Assembly (NCBI RefSeq): GCF_910594985.1
Contig: NZ_CAJVCE010000008.1
Span: forward strand, 9,163-73,162
Direction of reading: 5' to 3'
Origin: Paenibacillus allorhizosphaerae
Lineage (GTDB): Bacteria; Bacillota; Bacilli; Paenibacillales; NBRC-103111
DNA: 64,000 bases
Shown piece after piece: positions 32,951-42,149 of this stretch. Each line of letters starts with the position of its first letter. The stretch's first letter is position 1. A program made the translations under genes and the position numbers. Under the pieces are notes generated by a model that did no database searches, was not told where the DNA came from, and was given only the letters and a program-made list of their open reading frames with translations.

Positions 32951-34198
32951 ATGGACATTAACAATCTGATTATTGAAAATATTGCTAACCCCCATGAGCT
33001 GGAGAGAATGTTTAGAAAAGAACCCGAAGCTTTTAAAAAGTCATTCTCATCCGCCTGGGAACAAAATCCTGATTCGCAGGTTCTTGCCGTTTGGTATGAA
33101 AGACTGCATTTCAAGGAGACGACAAATACAGAAAAAGCTTCCTTGCTTCAGAAAAATTTCTTGTCCATGGGCATTTTAGCAGTTCTGGCCGGGATTAGCA
33201 CCAGGATCATTTTGCATTTTGTCGAACAGCAAGCAATAGCCCCTATTAACCTTGTTTTTGGTATACTTCCCTTTATTGCTGCCTATTTTGTATTGAAGCA
33301 TACCCCTAAAAAAAATGTTCTTTACACCCTTATATCGTTATTCCTAATCTCCGGATTCTATCTTAATATGCTGCCACTAGAGCAGAAAGACAGTATTATT
33401 TTGGCTTATCTACACCTTCCCATTTTCTTATGGGTATTATTAGGGCTTGCATTTACAGGAAATGAATATCGAATAGGCAGCACAAGATTGGCTTATCTTA
33501 AATTTAATGGGGAATTTTGCATACTCTACGCCAGCATGGCAATCAGCGGAATGCTGCTAACAGCATTAACCATGCAGTTATTTAGATTCGTCGGAATGGA
33601 TATATCTGAATTTTATTTTAAAAATGTCGTTCTATTTGGTGCTGCCGCTCTCGCTATTGTGGCTACATACCTAGTATCAAGGAACCTTAAGCTTTCTAAA
33701 AATATTGCACCATATATAGCCAAAATTTTTAGTCCTCTTGTACTGGTCACATTGCTGGTCTATCTTATAACGGTTATTTGGGTGGGGAAAAATCCATTCT
33801 TGGACCGCAATTTCCTCATATCCTTCAACGGAATACTCCTTAGTGTATTGGCCGTCACCATATTCTCCATTACCGAAAGCGGCACAGACGAGAAAAAGAA
33901 CATTTCTGATTATATAAATTTTGCCCTTATTATTCTTGCTCTTATCATTGACAGCGTGGCTTTATCAGCCATCGTGTTCAGGCTTTCTTCTTATGGGATT
34001 ACGCCTAACAGACTTGCTGCTTTAGGCATAAACATACTTATCTGGGCCAATCTAATTTGGATTATGATCTCCTATATGCGTTTTCTACAAAACAAAACCG
34101 GACCGTTGGCTATCCAAGATGCCGTTACTAAGTATTTGCCGGTCTACGGACTTTGGGCAGCTTTCGTTACATTTACTTTTCCTTTATTTTTTTATTAG
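32951..34198 (+). CDS. Polytopic membrane protein, DUF4153-like, 415 aa
   Basis: A soluble N-terminal segment of about 65 residues precedes some 12 predicted membrane helices. The motif YGITPNRLAALGINILIW resembles the conserved segment of DUF4153 proteins. AGGGGAGG lies 6 nt before the ATG. The gene shares AT-rich composition with the DUF2975/XRE pair 70 nt upstream and is probably part of the same unit. I cannot assign a function; transport or stress sensing are both possible. Confidence 0.6.
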   Translation: MDINNLIIENIANPHELERMFRKEPEAFKKSFSSAWEQNPDSQVLAVWYERLHFKETTNTEKASLLQKNFLSMGILAVLAGISTRIILHFVEQQAIAPINLVFGILPFIAAYFVLKHTPKKNVLYTLISLFLISGFYLNMLPLEQKDSIILAYLHLPIFLWVLLGLAFTGNEYRIGSTRLAYLKFNGEFCILYASMAISGMLLTALTMQLFRFVGMDISEFYFKNVVLFGAAALAIVATYLVSRNLKLSKNIAPYIAKIFSPLVLVTLLVYLITVIWVGKNPFLDRNFLISFNGILLSVLAVTIFSITESGTDEKKNISDYINFALIILALIIDSVALSAIVFRLSSYGITPNRLAALGINILIWANLIWIMISYMRFLQNKTGPLAIQDAVTKYLPVYGLWAAFVTFTFPLFFY

Positions 34199-34490
34199 AA
34201 AGGCTAATATCCAACCTAATCAAGTTTCTTCAACTCCCTCGGTACGATTTGAATATCTCACGAATACTCGCTTGTTCGCAGGATTTCGATCCAATGGCGT
34301 AGAGCAACAAGGCGAGGGGTAAGCCCATTGCGGGCCATTCCTAGTAAGATTCATTCAAGTCTGCCCCATGGTTTCATTATGGATTTCCGGTTCTATTGAC
34401 ACCGGATGAAATCGATGTCGTCACCCTGATTTTCCGTCCGTAGCTTGTTACCGTTCGCACAAAATTTTCATCAGTTCGGCAGATGTAATA

Positions 34491-34499
34491 TGCTATAAT
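34491..34499 (+). promoter_or_regulatory. Extended -10 promoter for the EamA transporter
   Basis: TGCTATAAT matches an extended -10 element, 80 nt upstream of the transporter start. The -35 region is poor. The short leader after it can form a CAGGC/GCCTG stem. The rest of 34199-34490 contains no gene I can support. Confidence 0.55.
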
Positions 34500-34580
34500 A
34501 CGAATTATGCAGGCTTCGGCGAAACCCGGGGCCTGTTCTCATGAAAAAATCGACACACAGCTAAGATGGGAGCGGCCGCA

Positions 34581-35525
34581 GTGGAAAGTGCAAAGAAATG
34601 GATTTATGTGGTATTAGCCTTCGTTGTCGTATCTTGGGGACTGAATATCGTGATGGTCAAATTTTTGACGCTATCGACGCCTCCCTTCCTGGTGGCAGCG
34701 GTACGCATGCCGCTTGCGGGGCTGGCTCTTCTTCCGTTTGCGGTCCGCAAATACGGCTGGTATAAGCCGAATCTAAAGCAGTGGATCCTGTTGACGCTCG
34801 TAGGGATAACGTCCATCTTTATCCACCAGCTGTTCCTCGCCTCCGGCGTAGAGATGACCACTGCTACAAACGCTTCGCTCATCCTTGGTCTCAATCCGCT
34901 AACAACGGCGCTGCTTGCCTCGCTGTTCGTCAGCGAAAAAATGACGCTCCGCTTGTCCTTGGGCATTGCCGCAGGCTTCGCTGGCGTCGTGATCGTGGTC
35001 TTGTCCGGTGGAGGGGAAACTCCGGTCGGTTTATCAGGTTGGGGCGACCTGATCATGTTCATTTCCATGCTGGGCTATGTTGTCGGTGGGTTGCTGATCA
35101 AGACAGTGTCGGCAACGAACATTCCGACTCTCGTCATTACGGCCTACTCCACCCTGATCGGCGGATTGATGCTCAATGTCGGTGCGTTCATGAAATACGG
35201 GGCTTCCGCCTACGGTCAAGTTCATTTCAGCGGAGTCGGCTGGGTCGTCATGCTGCTCTCCGCCTGGGTCGCCTCTTCTCTCGGCACGTTGGGCTGGAAT
35301 TACGGCATCAAGCTTCTGGGAGCGAACAAAACGGCCATGTTCATTAACGGGATGCCGTTTGCCAGCATTGTCGGAGCCGTCATTTTCCTGCACGAGCGGA
35401 TCCATTGGATCCATGTGCTGGCCTTTGCCCTAACGACGCTGGGAATCGTAATCGGGACATTGCAGACCCGGGGGAGCGGCCGAAGTAAAACGGAACCGCC
35501 ACTTGTAACCACCGGCTCCCGATAA
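34581..35525 (+). CDS. EamA/DMT-family transporter, 314 aa
   Basis: Ten hydrophobic helices in two EamA repeats. Repeat 1 contains SWGLNIVMVKFLTLSTPPFL; repeat 2 contains MFISMLGYVVGGLLI and ends in EriHWIHVLAFALTTLGIVIG-type helices. DMT proteins export amino acids, metabolites or drugs; the substrate is unknown. The GTG at 34581 is preferred since ATGGGAG lies 8 nt upstream; the ATG at 34566, which is part of that site, would add 5 residues. An extended -10 promoter at 34491 and a terminator at 35538 frame it as a single-gene unit. Confidence 0.8.
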   Translation: MESAKKWIYVVLAFVVVSWGLNIVMVKFLTLSTPPFLVAAVRMPLAGLALLPFAVRKYGWYKPNLKQWILLTLVGITSIFIHQLFLASGVEMTTATNASLILGLNPLTTALLASLFVSEKMTLRLSLGIAAGFAGVVIVVLSGGGETPVGLSGWGDLIMFISMLGYVVGGLLIKTVSATNIPTLVITAYSTLIGGLMLNVGAFMKYGASAYGQVHFSGVGWVVMLLSAWVASSLGTLGWNYGIKLLGANKTAMFINGMPFASIVGAVIFLHERIHWIHVLAFALTTLGIVIGTLQTRGSGRSKTEPPLVTTGSR

Positions 35526-35537
35526 CATCCATAGACT

Positions 35538-35575
35538 GAAGAGCGGACTGCCGTGAGCACCCGCTCTTCTTCCAT
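35538..35575. terminator. Terminator after EamA gene
   Basis: GAAGAGCGG (35538-35546) pairs with CCGCTCTTC (35561-35569). The T-run afterwards is short. Confidence 0.65.
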
Positions 35576-35642
35576 GATCAGGGGTGAATCACCCCGAGCT
35601 CCATGCATGGATGGCCGTTTCGGATCGCATACACATTTCAGA

Positions 35643-35671
35643 TTGATCGGGTTGTAAGTTCATGTTATAGT
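35643..35671 (+). promoter_or_regulatory. Sigma-A-type promoter upstream of DUF3105 gene
   Basis: TTGATC (35643-35648) and TATAGT (35666-35671) are spaced by exactly 17 nt. Confidence 0.65.
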
Positions 35672-35674
35672 TTA

Positions 35675-35695
35675 AACACTACATAGTGTAGTGTT
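35675..35695 (+). promoter_or_regulatory. Inverted-repeat operator, BlaI/MecI/CopY-like
   Basis: AACACTACA and TGTAGTGTT flank TAG, a perfect 9-bp inverted repeat directly downstream of the -10 element, where a repressor would block the start site. The ACTACA/TGTAGT core resembles operators of the BlaI/MecI/CopY family. No such repressor gene is in the window. Confidence 0.55.
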
Positions 35696-35755
35696 GCTTG
35701 AAGGTAATTTTCGATCTGGATCAAAAATAGAAACAAGTCAAACGGAGGATTGGTC

Positions 35756-36491
35756 ATGGAATCGCACGCAGGCATGCATCAAGGGACGGACATGACATTT
35801 TTAGCTTTTGTATATAGGCGCGATAATAGTCATTGCTTCCGTTGCCGGATATGTGTATTCATGGAATTTAAGAAATAAAAACAACAGCGGCTTGAAAAAA
35901 GCGCAGAAAGCCGTTTTGAAAAAGAAAAGCAAATACGTTCTTATCGCCTCTCATACGTTACTCGGCGCTGCTTTGCTGCTTATTGCAATCAATCTGATTC
36001 AGTATACCGCCGGCAAGTACGATATTGAGAAGCTGAATTACAATGCGGAGATTCAGGTGACGAACGATAAAGATTACGGAGGAGGACACTCGGAGGCCCC
36101 GGTTCCATATGAAATGAAAATACCGACATCCGGCGTTCATAGCCCCCACGACTTGAAATACGGTTTTTATAATGAGAAACCGCCTTATGAGAAGCTGGTC
36201 CATAATCTGGAGCATGGCGATATCGTCATCTACTATCCTCCGAATACGGACGCGGAAACGTTGGAAAAACTCAATGTTCTTGCGCATTATAGAAAAGCAG
36301 GCTCGGGAATACTGGCCGTTCCGAACGGAGATGTGCCCGCTAACGATAAAATTGTAGCCACGGCATGGACCAAAACGATGGAGCTGCCGGCATACGACGA
36401 GGCAAAAGTCGGCACATTCATCTATAAGTTCATCAACCGGGGACCTGAAGTCATACCGCCGGAAATCCGGCAGGGTGGAGGGACGATGTAA
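35756..36491 (+). CDS. DUF3105 protein, apparent frameshift near the start
   Basis: From about 35808 the frame encodes a helix (YIGAIIVIASVAGYVYSW), a basic loop, a second helix and a DUF3105 domain with IPTSGVHSPHDLKYGFY and LVHNLEHGDIVIYY. The only good start is the ATG at 35756 after CGGAGG, but it reads MTFLAFVYRRDNSHC in another frame. A one-base shift near 35800 would join MTFLAF to YIGAIIVI. Either this is a recent frameshift, a sequence error, or translation starts at the TTG at 35808 without a ribosome site. DUF3105 proteins are membrane-anchored with an unknown role. The promoter and operator upstream look intact. The protein is about 240 aa if corrected. Confidence 0.7.
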
Positions 36492-36528
36492 GGAACCTCG
36501 CGAAAAATAAAATAGGTTTCATGCATTG

Positions 36529-36562
36529 GGCGTGCCGTCGTATGTTGCGGCGCGTCTTTTTG
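36529..36562 (+). terminator. Terminator after DUF3105 gene
   Basis: GCGTGCCG pairs with CGGCGCGT (one G-U pair) around about 10 nt and is followed by CTTTTTG. It lies 40 nt after the stop. Confidence 0.6.
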
Positions 36563-36747
36563 TTGTTTTTCTAAAAGGGCTGCTGTCCGGTGCATCCGGC
36601 TTCAGCGGCGAATCCGTCGCCTGGCTCTTTGCGGTTGTCGAACCCTCACTTCAATTTGTCGGTCGGTTTTTAACGGGTTTTAAACTTTGACCTTTATGCT
36701 ATGAAAGCGAAAATAGTTTCATTAAATAGGATAAGAGGGTGGGATAG

Positions 36748-39700
36748 TTGAGGAAATGCAGTGCAGCGTTTGCGATCTTGCTTCTCGTGGTGCTTATGCT
36801 GGCAAAAAGCCAGGCTGTGCAAGCCGCGAACGGCGCGCCGCAGCTCGGCGGCACGAAAGACGATGTGATGTGGGCTTTGGGCTCCGGCAATAATGTCGCT
36901 ACCTTGAGCAGCGCTACGTTTAAAAAAGGCGATGTAATGCAAGTCAACATCTTTTTCGATCAGAGCGTGTACGTCATGAAGGCGGCCATTCGTTTTAAAT
37001 TGCAGGACGGGGATACGGATAACAACAACAACCCGTATATATCGGTTCCGTGCGATTCTCCCAACCATAACCAAACGATGACCTGCAAGCTGACTGTAGA
37101 TGAGAATACGCCTAGCGGCAAGCTGCTCGGAGGAAACCTGGAGGGGGTTGTCTGGGATCCAGAGACCGATATCCGCAACTACATAAACGGCGGTCCGGGG
37201 GATCTGCAGGCCTATGCGATTGACGGCTGGCTCGGCACACTCGTTACGTATCAGTCGAACGTCGTCGTGGACGGCAGCGGCCCATACGTCACACAAATCA
37301 CGAGCGTAAGCGGCGACGGCGCTTATAAGGCCGGAGATCTCATTGATCTGGCGTTTCTGTTTAACGAAACGATCGTATGGCGGGACGGGGCGGTGCATCC
37401 TCCGGCCGTCACGCTCAATTCGGGGCGCAGCGGGATCGATTATGTCGGCTCGGAGCAGGTCGGCGCCCAAACGAAGCTGAAATACAGGTACAGCGTGAAT
37501 GCCGGGGAAAATGCGGTCAAACTGGATGTCCTGCAGCTAACCGACACCGGCGGCTGGATGATGGACGCGGTAGGCAACAGCGCGCCGACGAATTTGCTCG
37601 TGAAAGCGAACGCATTGTCCGCTGCGAGAAATATTCGAATCGATACGGCGGCGCCTGCGATCACGTTCGGCACGAATGCGGGCCAAAGCTGTCCGCCGCC
37701 AGATCCGAATCCGCTCTTCCCCGGGACAAGCCGGGGGCATGTGAAAATCGATGCTTCGGACGGTACCGGAGTGGGCGTGAGCCAAATTTTTTACCAGTGG
37801 AGCACGGCGCAGACTGGTGTCATCTGGATCGGCAGCGAACCGACGCTGCCAGCCGGCGGCTATAACTGCGTGCCGACCGATGCGGCGATGAACGGCAGCT
37901 ATTATTTTCACGCCAAGGCTGTTGACCAGCTTGGGAATGAGGCGACCAGCCATACCGGTCCGCTGACGGTCGACAATACGCCGCCGTCGGTTACGCTGTC
38001 CGCCGAAAGCGGTGCGGCCCGGCGCAAGCATGACGTGACGGTGCAGGTCACGGATTCGTTGTCCGCGGTCGCGTTCCCGTTCACGTACAGATGGATCAAT
38101 ACGGACAACGGACGGGAGACGGCGGGAAGCAGCTATACCGGCAACGCTATTGTCACCGCGCCGGATGAGGAAGGGACCTATGAGCTGGAGGTTACGGCTG
38201 GGGACACCGCCGGCCAATGGCTGACGAAGAAGAGCGCCGGGCGATACATTGCCGATAAAACGCCGCCTACGGCCGAGTTTCATTCTGCCGGCAATCAAAC
38301 CGCGGCGAAGGCGCATCAAGTGACGGTCACCTTGACGGATGCAAAAGGGATTCTCGGACCGGCTTCCTACGCCTGGTCGGACCGCGTCGATGTGCAGCCT
38401 GCGGACGGCAGCGGCTGGACGCAATTTTACGATGGGCTAGGCGCACCGCTGACAACGTTCACTTCCGGCACGATCGGCACGCCGCCGAATGCGAACGATA
38501 CATGGTATTTGTGGCTCAAGGTTTCGGATAATCCGGGCGCTCCGAGCGAGGAGCGGAATATGGGCTACATCGTCGATACCGACGGATTTTTGCTGGATAA
38601 TACACCGCCATCAGGCTCGTTTACGATCGCTGGTACCGGAGCGAATTACGTCAAATCGGTGGAGGCTGGCTTTAACGCTTCAGCCGATGTGACGGCGATC
38701 AAATATGCTGTGACGACGAGCCCGACGACGGACGGAAACGATGCGGACTGGACGCAGGCGACGAGGCAGGACAAGATCACGCTGAGCAGCCTGACGGGCA
38801 CCTATTACATCCACGCAAAGCTGTACGATGCCGCCGGCAACAGCGTGCTGATTTCGAGCGGAGCGTTCCTGCTCGATAACGCAGGACCGAGAGGCAGCGC
38901 TGCGGCAGCGAGAACATATACGAATCAATTGCGTATTGATGTTGTTCTCGATGCCGTCGATCGCGTCGACAGCGAGCCCGAAAGCATGGCTTTCCGGATT
39001 GACGGCGGAAGCTGGAGCGGCTGGGTGCCTTACGAGCGCAGCTACAACGTGTCTCTAACGCAGCCAACGGAAGGCAATCATACGGTTGCCGTGAAGTTTG
39101 CCGACGCCCTCGGGAACGAAAGCGCGGAGTACTCCGATACGGTGATGTACGACGTCACGCCGCCGACGGCTACCGTATCGTACAGCACGACGGCTTGGAC
39201 GAATCAGCTGGTAACGGCGACGATCGTTCCGGCTGACAACTATACGCCGGCAGGGCAAATCGAAGTGACCAGCGCAGGCGCCGCCGGGATGAGCTACGTG
39301 TTCCAGAATAACGGCGAATACGTATTCACGTTCCGGGACTTGGCCGGGAATACCGCCAGCGTTGCGGCACAGACCGGCAACATCGATAGGCAGGCTCCGC
39401 TAATTGTGCTGTCCGCAAGCGGCAATCCGAAGCCGGGCCGGTCGGCCATGAGCCGCGTGACGGTGACGGACGACAATACGCCGCCGCAGGATATTCGGCT
39501 GTTCGCCAAGTGGATGACAGACGCTGTTCATGCGCCGGCCGATTGGATGCCGGTGAGTGCCGACGGGACGGTCGAAACCCATGAAGGCGACGGGAATCGG
39601 TATTTATGGGTAAAAGCAGTTGATGCGGCCGGCAACGAGGCAGTGAAAACAAGCAGCACCTTCCTGCTTGACAATACGCCCCCGGTGGGGACGATCGTAT

Positions 39701-42126
39701 ACAGCACGACGCTGCGGACGGCGGGGCCGGTGACCGCGACCTTGAGCATTCAGGACGCCAGCGGAACGACCGTGACGAACCCGCAGGACGGCAGCAAGCA
39801 GTATACGTTCACCGATAACGGCAGCTTTACGTTTCAATTCGAAGATGAAGCGGGCAACAAAGGCACAGCGGTGGCGACGGTAAGCAATATCGACAAAAGC
39901 GTTCCTTCCGCTGTGGTGGCGATGGATCCGCCCTTCTGGACGAACCAGCCGATGACGGTCACCGTCGAAGTTCCGGGCGCGCCTCCGCGCCAGTTGGCGA
40001 ACTTCGTCATTACCGGGGAAGCGAAGCTGGTCAGCTGCGATACGCTGGAGCGCGGTACGGTGACTTCCGCCGTCTATTGCGGTTCCATCGCGGGAGGCAC
40101 GGTCACGGGTTCGGTTTACGGTTCTTCCGTCACAGGCTCCGTCTATGGCGGCAGTACGGTTACCGGTTCCGTTTACAGCACGACGGTAACAAAAGCCGTG
40201 TTCCGCTTTGCGACGAACGGGGAGCTTGCTTATACGGTGCGGGATATGGAAACGGGTCTGGAATATCAGGCGAACGCGCTCATCCATCAGATCGATACCA
40301 AACCGCCGACCGGCAAGCTGGTGTACAGCAAGAGCGGCTGGACGAACGAAGATGTGCTTGTGACGGTCATGTTCGATTCGGAAGACGGACAATCGCCGCC
40401 GAGCGTGACGAATAACAACGGCAGCCGGACCTATACGTTTACGGACAACGGCTCGTTTACCTTCAAGCTGCGCGATGCGGCAGGCAACGAAGGCGAGCTT
40501 ACGGCCACCGTCGATTTCATCGATAAAACACCGCCGCATCCGGTCGTGACTTACAGCGAGAACGGCTGGACCGCCCGTGACGTGGTCGCTTCGGTGGCCT
40601 TCGATAACGAACCGGGAACGGTGACGCTAACGAACAACAACGGCAGTAACCGGTATACGTTCAGCCAAAACGGAGAATTTACATTTACGTTCCGCGATGC
40701 GGCCGGCAATACGGGGCAAGCGACGGTGCGCGTGGATACGATCGACCGCGATGCGCCAACCGGCAAGCTGACCTACAGCAGCACCGGTTGGACGAATCAG
40801 GATGTAACCGTCGAGCTGAGCACGGAGGACCCGTCCGGCGCCCCGGTGCAAGTGATCAACAACGGCGGCAGCAGCCGGTACACATTCACGGAGAACGGCC
40901 AGTTTACGTTCCAGTTCCAGGACGCTGCCGGCAACCGCGGCGAAATGACGGCGGTCGTGAACCGGATCGACAAGCAGCCGCCAACGGCGAATATCGCCTA
41001 TTCGACGACGCAGCCGACAAGCGGTCGGGTGCGGGCTACGCTGCTCGCGAACGAATCCGTTACGGTGCTCAATAACAACGGCGAGACCGTGTATGACTTT
41101 GACCAGAACGGGGAGTTTACCTTCCAACTGCGGGACCGTGCGGGCAATGTTGCTTCCGTAACGGCGTCTGTCGGCAACATCGACCGGAAACCGCCGATTC
41201 CAAGCCTGACTTACAGCACGCTTGAGCCGACCAAGGATCGCGTCGTAGTTACCGTGAACGCGGATGAACCATTTGTGGTGCTGAATAACGCACGTAACAA
41301 GCAGTACGTCTTCGAAACCAACGGCCGGTTTACGTTCGTCGTTCAAGACCTTGCCGGCAATACCGCGGAGATCGAAGCGGCCGTCAGCAATATCGACAAG
41401 TCGAAGCCGAACGTTACGCTTGAGTACAGCGAATCGAAAATGACCTCCAGCGACGTGACGGTGACGATTCAATCGGACAAACCGCTGACGATATTGAACA
41501 ACGGCGGCAGCGACAAGGTCGTGTTCCGGCAAAACGGCATTCAGTGGATCGAAGCGAAGGATGCGCTCGGCAATGAACTGACGATTAAAACGGAAGTTAC
41601 GAATATCGACCGAGACAAGCCGGACATTCGTTTCCTGCGCGGTGACCTGCTGCTCGTGCCGCTAGGCGGCCAAATCGAGCCGCTCGCCGATGTGGAAGCG
41701 GTTGATGCCGTCGAAGGAAATGTGAGTGCGCAGCTGGCCGTTCAGCATAACATCAACCGGGACGTGGCGGGCGATTACACGGTTACTTATTCCGTTACGG
41801 ATGCCGCCGGCAACACGGCGACGGTGGAGCGCAAGGCTAAAGTGGTCGAGGCGAGCCGTCTGATGCTTTATGTGAACAGCGCCGGTCCGAATCCGGATGA
41901 GGTCATTGTCGTCGGCGATACGATTTCGCTGGAGCTGTTTGGCATGCAAGGGGAGGTCGAAGCCAAGTGGGCGACCGGCAAGCTGAACAAAGGCGCCTTC
42001 AAGACGATCGATACGCTTGTAGAAGGCGGGCGGCTGACGGTTGCGAAGAGCGGCTACTATACCCTTTTGGTACAGGATCAAGAACGGCAAATCAGGCTGG
42101 TGCACGTCTATGTGTACCATCCTTAA
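36748..42126 (+). CDS. Giant exported Ig-like repeat protein, 1792 aa
   Basis: The TTG at 36748 follows GAGGGTGG and begins a signal peptide (AFAILLLVVLMLAKSQAVQA). Residues about 30-800 hold several diverged Ig-like modules, several with DNTPP-type boundaries. Residues about 805-1625 hold ten related units of 75-85 residues, each shaped ID+..PP....YS...WT...V.V...NNNGS..YTFT.NG.FTF.F.DAAGN. A DUF5011-like module follows near 1627-1703 (VAGDYTVTYSVTDAAGNTA). A short TGSVYGS-rich insert breaks one unit. No SLH, LPXTG or catalytic motif is seen, so the protein is secreted or held by a partner, most likely the SLH protein encoded 23 nt downstream. A structural or adhesive surface role is inferred. 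Confidence 0.82.
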   Translation: MRKCSAAFAILLLVVLMLAKSQAVQAANGAPQLGGTKDDVMWALGSGNNVATLSSATFKKGDVMQVNIFFDQSVYVMKAAIRFKLQDGDTDNNNNPYISVPCDSPNHNQTMTCKLTVDENTPSGKLLGGNLEGVVWDPETDIRNYINGGPGDLQAYAIDGWLGTLVTYQSNVVVDGSGPYVTQITSVSGDGAYKAGDLIDLAFLFNETIVWRDGAVHPPAVTLNSGRSGIDYVGSEQVGAQTKLKYRYSVNAGENAVKLDVLQLTDTGGWMMDAVGNSAPTNLLVKANALSAARNIRIDTAAPAITFGTNAGQSCPPPDPNPLFPGTSRGHVKIDASDGTGVGVSQIFYQWSTAQTGVIWIGSEPTLPAGGYNCVPTDAAMNGSYYFHAKAVDQLGNEATSHTGPLTVDNTPPSVTLSAESGAARRKHDVTVQVTDSLSAVAFPFTYRWINTDNGRETAGSSYTGNAIVTAPDEEGTYELEVTAGDTAGQWLTKKSAGRYIADKTPPTAEFHSAGNQTAAKAHQVTVTLTDAKGILGPASYAWSDRVDVQPADGSGWTQFYDGLGAPLTTFTSGTIGTPPNANDTWYLWLKVSDNPGAPSEERNMGYIVDTDGFLLDNTPPSGSFTIAGTGANYVKSVEAGFNASADVTAIKYAVTTSPTTDGNDADWTQATRQDKITLSSLTGTYYIHAKLYDAAGNSVLISSGAFLLDNAGPRGSAAAARTYTNQLRIDVVLDAVDRVDSEPESMAFRIDGGSWSGWVPYERSYNVSLTQPTEGNHTVAVKFADALGNESAEYSDTVMYDVTPPTATVSYSTTAWTNQLVTATIVPADNYTPAGQIEVTSAGAAGMSYVFQNNGEYVFTFRDLAGNTASVAAQTGNIDRQAPLIVLSASGNPKPGRSAMSRVTVTDDNTPPQDIRLFAKWMTDAVHAPADWMPVSADGTVETHEGDGNRYLWVKAVDAAGNEAVKTSSTFLLDNTPPVGTIVYSTTLRTAGPVTATLSIQDASGTTVTNPQDGSKQYTFTDNGSFTFQFEDEAGNKGTAVATVSNIDKSVPSAVVAMDPPFWTNQPMTVTVEVPGAPPRQLANFVITGEAKLVSCDTLERGTVTSAVYCGSIAGGTVTGSVYGSSVTGSVYGGSTVTGSVYSTTVTKAVFRFATNGELAYTVRDMETGLEYQANALIHQIDTKPPTGKLVYSKSGWTNEDVLVTVMFDSEDGQSPPSVTNNNGSRTYTFTDNGSFTFKLRDAAGNEGELTATVDFIDKTPPHPVVTYSENGWTARDVVASVAFDNEPGTVTLTNNNGSNRYTFSQNGEFTFTFRDAAGNTGQATVRVDTIDRDAPTGKLTYSSTGWTNQDVTVELSTEDPSGAPVQVINNGGSSRYTFTENGQFTFQFQDAAGNRGEMTAVVNRIDKQPPTANIAYSTTQPTSGRVRATLLANESVTVLNNNGETVYDFDQNGEFTFQLRDRAGNVASVTASVGNIDRKPPIPSLTYSTLEPTKDRVVVTVNADEPFVVLNNARNKQYVFETNGRFTFVVQDLAGNTAEIEAAVSNIDKSKPNVTLEYSESKMTSSDVTVTIQSDKPLTILNNGGSDKVVFRQNGIQWIEAKDALGNELTIKTEVTNIDRDKPDIRFLRGDLLLVPLGGQIEPLADVEAVDAVEGNVSAQLAVQHNINRDVAGDYTVTYSVTDAAGNTATVERKAKVVEASRLMLYVNSAGPNPDEVIVVGDTISLELFGMQGEVEAKWATGKLNKGAFKTIDTLVEGGRLTVAKSGYYTLLVQDQERQIRLVHVYVYHP
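40036..40200 (+). repeat. Short TGSVYG peptide repeats in the Ig-like protein
   Basis: Within one Ig-like unit the peptide runs TVTGSVYGSSVTGSVYGG then STVTGSVYSTTVT, with related AVYCGSIAGG just before. At DNA level a 21-30 nt unit (ACGGTTTCGGTTTAC-like) recurs. It looks like slippage-generated low-complexity sequence. Confidence 0.75.
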
Positions 42127-42149
42127 TTTAAGATAGGAGAAACGTTGCC

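Noticed and set aside
34500..34560. Possible riboswitch in the EamA transporter leader
   Set aside because: The leader is short and its one weak stem matches no riboswitch pattern I know.
39604..40539. 311-aa antisense frame inside the Ig-like giant gene
   Set aside because: Arg/His-rich translation typical of antisense reading of a repetitive GC-rich gene; the plus-strand protein has clear domains and a signal peptide.
40627..41532. 301-aa antisense frame inside the Ig-like giant gene
   Set aside because: Same reasons; its apparent internal repeats only mirror the plus-strand Ig units.
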